Below, one piece after another: positions 24,821 through 27,822 of a stretch of 27,822 nt of DNA. Under the pieces are notes generated by a model that was given only the letters and a program-made list of their open reading frames with translations, searched no databases and was not told the origin of the DNA. The stretch is from Ga0077527 sp032128415 (GTDB lineage Bacteria; Pseudomonadota; Gammaproteobacteria; Burkholderiales; SG8-41). Where the stretch lies: contig JAQBGW010000022.1 of the NCBI GenBank assembly GCA_032128415.1, positions 1 to 27,822 of the forward strand, written 5' to 3'. Both the position numbers and the translations under genes were made by a program. The first letter of the stretch is position 1, and every line of letters begins with the position of its first letter.

Positions 24821-26038
24821 TTACGCCGCTCGAAGATAGAACCAGCGCGCCACCGGCGCCAATACGCCGAAGATGCCGATGCTGGCAAAGGCCAAGCCCC
24901 ACGCCGTGATGCTTTGATTGCCGCCCGCGAGATCCAGTGTCATTCCAAACACCAGCGGTGAAAGTAATGCGGTACTGAAACCGAAGAAGGAATATACCGC
25001 CATCGTTGATCCCCGCATTTCCGGCGGCGCGCTGGCGATCGCACCAGAAGTCAGTGCGGCGGAATCGCCGAGCATGGCCCCGTAATGCACCATCATCAGC
25101 ATCACTACGATGTACCAAGGCCAGGCAGCGGTGTATCCGATCAGGCAGGCGATAGTTCCGGACAGCGTCATAAACAGGAAGATGATGCGCTGACGACCGA
25201 AGCGTATCGCCATTTCATTACCAGTGATGCTGAAAACGGGACCCAGCACATTGATGAACGCGGCCAGCGTGGCTGCGCCTAGCACCATTGGCGCATGCTC
25301 CGGCTGCTGGGTCGCACAGAACACCAGGAACGCCACCATCCAGGTGCGTTGACCAAACAATTCGTAGTTATGCGCCGCGTAACCGATGATGTATGGCAAT
25401 GTATTGCGGTTACGCAATACCGGCCGGAAATCAAGTAGCGCCGCGGCGTGATGCTCTCGTGCACGCACCCGCCCCAGCGGGATAGCCAGCGTGACAATGA
25501 TACCGGCGAGCACGGGTCCGATTGCGCCAAACCAGAACGCCCAGTGCCAGTCATGGCTCGCACCGAGTTTGCCCGCAATCAGGATGGAGACCGTCGAGCC
25601 GATGCCGAAACTCGCAGTGTAAAACGCGGTGGCCCGCGACTGTGCCGCACCTTCCAGATGATCCGTCAACGCTTTCAGTCCCGGCATATAGGTGCCGCCG
25701 AGTGCCGCACCGATCAGGAACTGCGCTAACGCCGCGCTCCAGAATCCCTGCCCGAACAGCGCAAACGCAGTGGCGCCGATACTGCCGATGATGCAGGCCA
25801 TCAGATATATACGTCGTGAGTCTATGCGGTCGGTAAGGCTGGTCAGCAACGGCACCGATACCATGTAACCCGCAAACATAAAACCGCTGATGGCGCCGGC
25901 CTCGGAATTCGACAACCCCCATTCCTGCTGCAACTGCGGCAACAGTGTGGTGTACACAGCGAAGCCGGACATCGACAGGATTTCGGCCAGACACATGATG
26001 GTTGTCAATCGCCGGGCTGATAGTTTCATGGCAGCCAT
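24821..26038 (-). CDS. MFS transporter, substrate unknown
   Basis: The 405-residue product is a 12-helix major facilitator transporter. The loop between helices 2 and 3 carries the motif-A relative LLTSLTDRIDSRRIYLMACI, helix 4 reads AALAQFLIGAALGGTYMPGL, and helix 5 contains FYTASFGIGSTVSILIAGKLG. A hydrophilic loop around residues 190-215 separates the halves, and a second motif-A-like NEMAIRFGRQRIIFLFM follows. The substrate cannot be told from sequence. It starts 3 bases after the esterase stop, forming a likely operon with the esterase and the oxidoreductase. The two ATGs at 26038 and 26029 are equally possible starts; the first is given. Confidence 0.87.
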   Translation of the reverse strand: MAAMKLSARRLTTIMCLAEILSMSGFAVYTTLLPQLQQEWGLSNSEAGAISGFMFAGYMVSVPLLTSLTDRIDSRRIYLMACIIGSIGATAFALFGQGFWSAALAQFLIGAALGGTYMPGLKALTDHLEGAAQSRATAFYTASFGIGSTVSILIAGKLGASHDWHWAFWFGAIGPVLAGIIVTLAIPLGRVRAREHHAAALLDFRPVLRNRNTLPYIIGYAAHNYELFGQRTWMVAFLVFCATQQPEHAPMVLGAATLAAFINVLGPVFSITGNEMAIRFGRQRIIFLFMTLSGTIACLIGYTAAWPWYIVVMLMMVHYGAMLGDSAALTSGAIASAPPEMRGSTMAVYSFFGFSTALLSPLVFGMTLDLAGGNQSITAWGLAFASIGIFGVLAPVARWFYLRAA

Positions 26039-26041
26039 ATC

Positions 26042-26662
26042 TCAGAGTGCGCCGGCATCGCGCAACAGCCCGGCTAGTGCCTCGGCCATCTGGCGATATC
26101 CCGCAGCATTGGGATGGATGTAATCGGATTTGAGCTCGGGTCTATAAAGCACGCTGGTGACAATCTTGCTCTCGTACGGAATGCCGAATTCCTGTGCCAG
26201 TTTTTCGTAAAACTTCGGCGCGCTGGTAATCAGCCCCGGTGCCGGCACGCCAACGAGCACGGCATCCGCGCCACGCACTTTGATGATTTTCAGGATTTCG
26301 CGCAAATTGGCTTCAATGTCCGCGGGCAACCCTTTACGCAGCATGTCGTTGCCACCAAGACAAACGATCACCAGTCGCGGCCGATGTTCATCGAGCACAC
26401 CGGGCAATCGACTCAATCCGCCTGCAGTCACCTCGCCGGGAACCCCGGCGCGCACCACGGTGCGGCCGATCAACTGTTCGAGTACGGCCGGATAACTCTC
26501 CTCGGCCTTGGCTCCGGTACCGTAGGTCAGGCTGTCACCGAACGCCACGATGACGTCGGTGGTGCCCAGCTTATCCAGGCGCGGCGTCTTGCCGCCACAA
26601 CCCGCGAGGCAAATCGCCAGCAGCAACGCGAGCAATAAACCGGGTGACAAGCGCATGCTCAC
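26042..26662 (-). CDS. GDSL/SGNH-family esterase lipoprotein (TesA-like)
   Basis: The product of about 206 residues is an SGNH hydrolase like TesA, a periplasmic thioesterase/lysophospholipase/arylesterase. Block I is AFGDSLTYGTG with the nucleophile serine, the oxyanion glycine lies in PGEVTAGGLSRLPG, block III is LGGNDMLRKG with the asparagine, and block V is SDYIHPNAAGY with Asp and His. The N-terminus MRLSPGLLLALLLAICLAGCGGK is a signal peptide with lipobox LAGC, so the enzyme should be membrane-anchored, unlike soluble E. coli TesA. The GTG at 26662 is chosen because it overlaps the oxidoreductase stop as GTGA and has GGAG about 6 bases upstream; an ATG two codons on is the alternative. 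Confidence 0.9.
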   Translation of the reverse strand: MSMRLSPGLLLALLLAICLAGCGGKTPRLDKLGTTDVIVAFGDSLTYGTGAKAEESYPAVLEQLIGRTVVRAGVPGEVTAGGLSRLPGVLDEHRPRLVIVCLGGNDMLRKGLPADIEANLREILKIIKVRGADAVLVGVPAPGLITSAPKFYEKLAQEFGIPYESKIVTSVLYRPELKSDYIHPNAAGYRQMAEALAGLLRDAGAL

Positions 26663-27822
26663 GCGCCCTTCTCCCTCATTCTGCCCTGCTTGAAATCGCG
26701 GACAATCTCGCGTGCCGCGTTGCGGCCCGGTAATCCGGTTACGCCACCGCCGGGATGGGTGCCCGCACCGCAAATGTACAGCCGGTTTACCGGCGTGCGG
26801 TAATCGGCATAACCCAGCACCGGCCGTGCCGTCCACAACTGATCCAGCGTCAGCGCACCGTGAAAAATGTCGCCGCCGATCAGCCCGAATTCGCGCTCAA
26901 GATCCAGCGGCGATAAAATTTTTCGGGCAATTACCGCATCCTTGAAATTGGGCGCATACCGAGTCACGGTGTCGATCACGTGATCAGCCGCATTTTCGCG
27001 TATGCCGTCCCAGGTCAAGCCCTCGGGCAGATCGGGACTGAAATGCTGGCAAAACAGGCTCGCCACATGCCGCCCCGGCGGCGCCAGTGAATTATCGACC
27101 GTCGATGGAATCAACATCTCCACCACCGGCGCACGCGAACAACCATAAGTGCGCGCATCAAAGTAGGCCTGCTCCATGTACGCCAGCGATGGCGCCATGA
27201 TGATGCCCGACTGATGGTGTTGTGCTGCTTCGGTTCCCGGCAGGCATTTGAAATCCGGCAGTTCGCGCAACGCGACATTCATGCGAAAAGTCGCCGAGGC
27301 ACACTTCCAGCCGCGGATACGCCGCAGGAATTCGGGATCAAGCACGGGCGCGTCAATCAGATTCAGGTACAGCAGTTTGGGATTGACGTTGGCCACCACG
27401 CAACGCGCCTCAATCACCCGCCCGTCCTTCAACTGCACGCCCTGTGCGCCGCGGGAATCCACGCATACATTGACCACCTCGGCACCGGTGTCGATATACA
27501 CGCCGCGCGCACGTGCCTCGGCGGCCATCGCCTGAGTGATGGCCCCCATGCCGCCGACGGCATGGCCCCAGACGCCGCGTTTGCCGTTGACTTCGCCGAA
27601 CACGTGATGCAACAACACATAAGCCGTGCCCGGCGCATAAGGGCTGGCAAAGTTGCCGACGATGGCGTCGAAACCGAACGCGGCTTTCAATGCATCGGAT
27701 TCAAACCATGCATCGAGCATCTGCCCGGCGCTTTTCGTGAACAGGTCCAGCAGGTCGCGCCGCGCCGGCATTTCGAGATGCCGCATCCGGTTTCCCGCAA
27801 CGAGCGCGGCGAGCGCATCGCG
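26659..27822 (-). CDS. Phytoene dehydrogenase-like FAD oxidoreductase, C-terminal part
   Basis: The frame is open to the window edge, so the N-terminus, including the Rossmann FAD-binding motif, is missing. The visible 388 residues include AVGGMGAITQAMAAEARARGVYI and the substrate-domain VNGKRGVWGHAVGGM. They close with the C-terminal FAD contact ICGAGTHPGGGVTGLPGRNAAREI, which is highly characteristic of the COG1233 group containing carotenoid desaturases and the human PYROXD2 protein. No crtB, crtY or other carotenoid genes are nearby, so a PYROXD2-like role of unknown substrate is more likely than carotenoid synthesis. The downstream esterase starts within the stop codon of this gene. The likely full length is about 530 residues. 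Confidence 0.88.
   Translation of the reverse strand, partial: RDALAALVAGNRMRHLEMPARRDLLDLFTKSAGQMLDAWFESDALKAAFGFDAIVGNFASPYAPGTAYVLLHHVFGEVNGKRGVWGHAVGGMGAITQAMAAEARARGVYIDTGAEVVNVCVDSRGAQGVQLKDGRVIEARCVVANVNPKLLYLNLIDAPVLDPEFLRRIRGWKCASATFRMNVALRELPDFKCLPGTEAAQHHQSGIIMAPSLAYMEQAYFDARTYGCSRAPVVEMLIPSTVDNSLAPPGRHVASLFCQHFSPDLPEGLTWDGIRENAADHVIDTVTRYAPNFKDAVIARKILSPLDLEREFGLIGGDIFHGALTLDQLWTARPVLGYADYRTPVNRLYICGAGTHPGGGVTGLPGRNAAREIVRDFKQGRMREKGA

Overview
The window is an ordinary stretch of chromosome from a moderately GC-rich proteobacterium, most likely a betaproteobacterium. Gene order supports this: yggS-proC-yggT; nadD-rsfS-rlmH-maf-rng; aceE-aceF with a homodimeric E1; a class I polyhydroxyalkanoate synthase; a LiuR-like MerR regulator beside leucine-degradation genes; and a complete System I cytochrome c maturation operon. 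Genus cannot be fixed from sequence reading alone. I see no phage, insertion sequence, CRISPR array, rRNA or tRNA.

Layout. 1-1643 (+): the end of yggS, then proC and a yggT-family membrane protein. 1662-3194 (-): a cardiolipin-synthase-like phospholipase D protein. 3236-6877 (-): nadD, rsfS, rlmH, maf and rng, overlapping by a few bases except at the maf-rng junction; rng carries a single-base frameshift. 6986-10992 (-): aceE-aceF. 11152-13766 (-): phaC followed by an enoyl-CoA hydratase. 13847-17711 (+): a MerR/LiuR-like regulator diverging from phaC, then a DsbA-fold isomerase-like gene, a LiuC-type hydratase, hydroxymethylglutaryl-CoA lyase, a DUF1289 protein and a DUF2889 protein. 17743-24733 (-): ccmABCDEFGHI, including a 52-codon ccmD. 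24821-27822 (-): a phytoene-dehydrogenase-like oxidoreductase cut by the window edge, a GDSL-esterase lipoprotein and an MFS transporter.

How the parts fit. Pyruvate dehydrogenase, the crotonase, PHA synthase and the leucine-degradation enzymes all make or consume acetyl-CoA, acetoacetate or 3-hydroxyacyl-CoA. Two nearly identical operator-like sites, built from ACGT half-sites spaced exactly 6 bp, lie in the phaC/regulator divergent region and downstream of the regulator before the catabolic genes. This suggests that one MerR regulator ties carbon storage to branched-chain or isoprenoid acid breakdown. It is the most interesting biological hypothesis here.

The second theme is small repeats. 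Two foldback elements are built from inverted runs of 7-bp units (yggS/proC and aceF/nadD). A GC-rich interspersed hairpin sits inside the aceF linker. A perfect 27-bp tandem duplication extends the tail of the phospholipase D gene. A 13-bp duplication sits at the maf/rng junction. No clearly new multi-gene system is visible.
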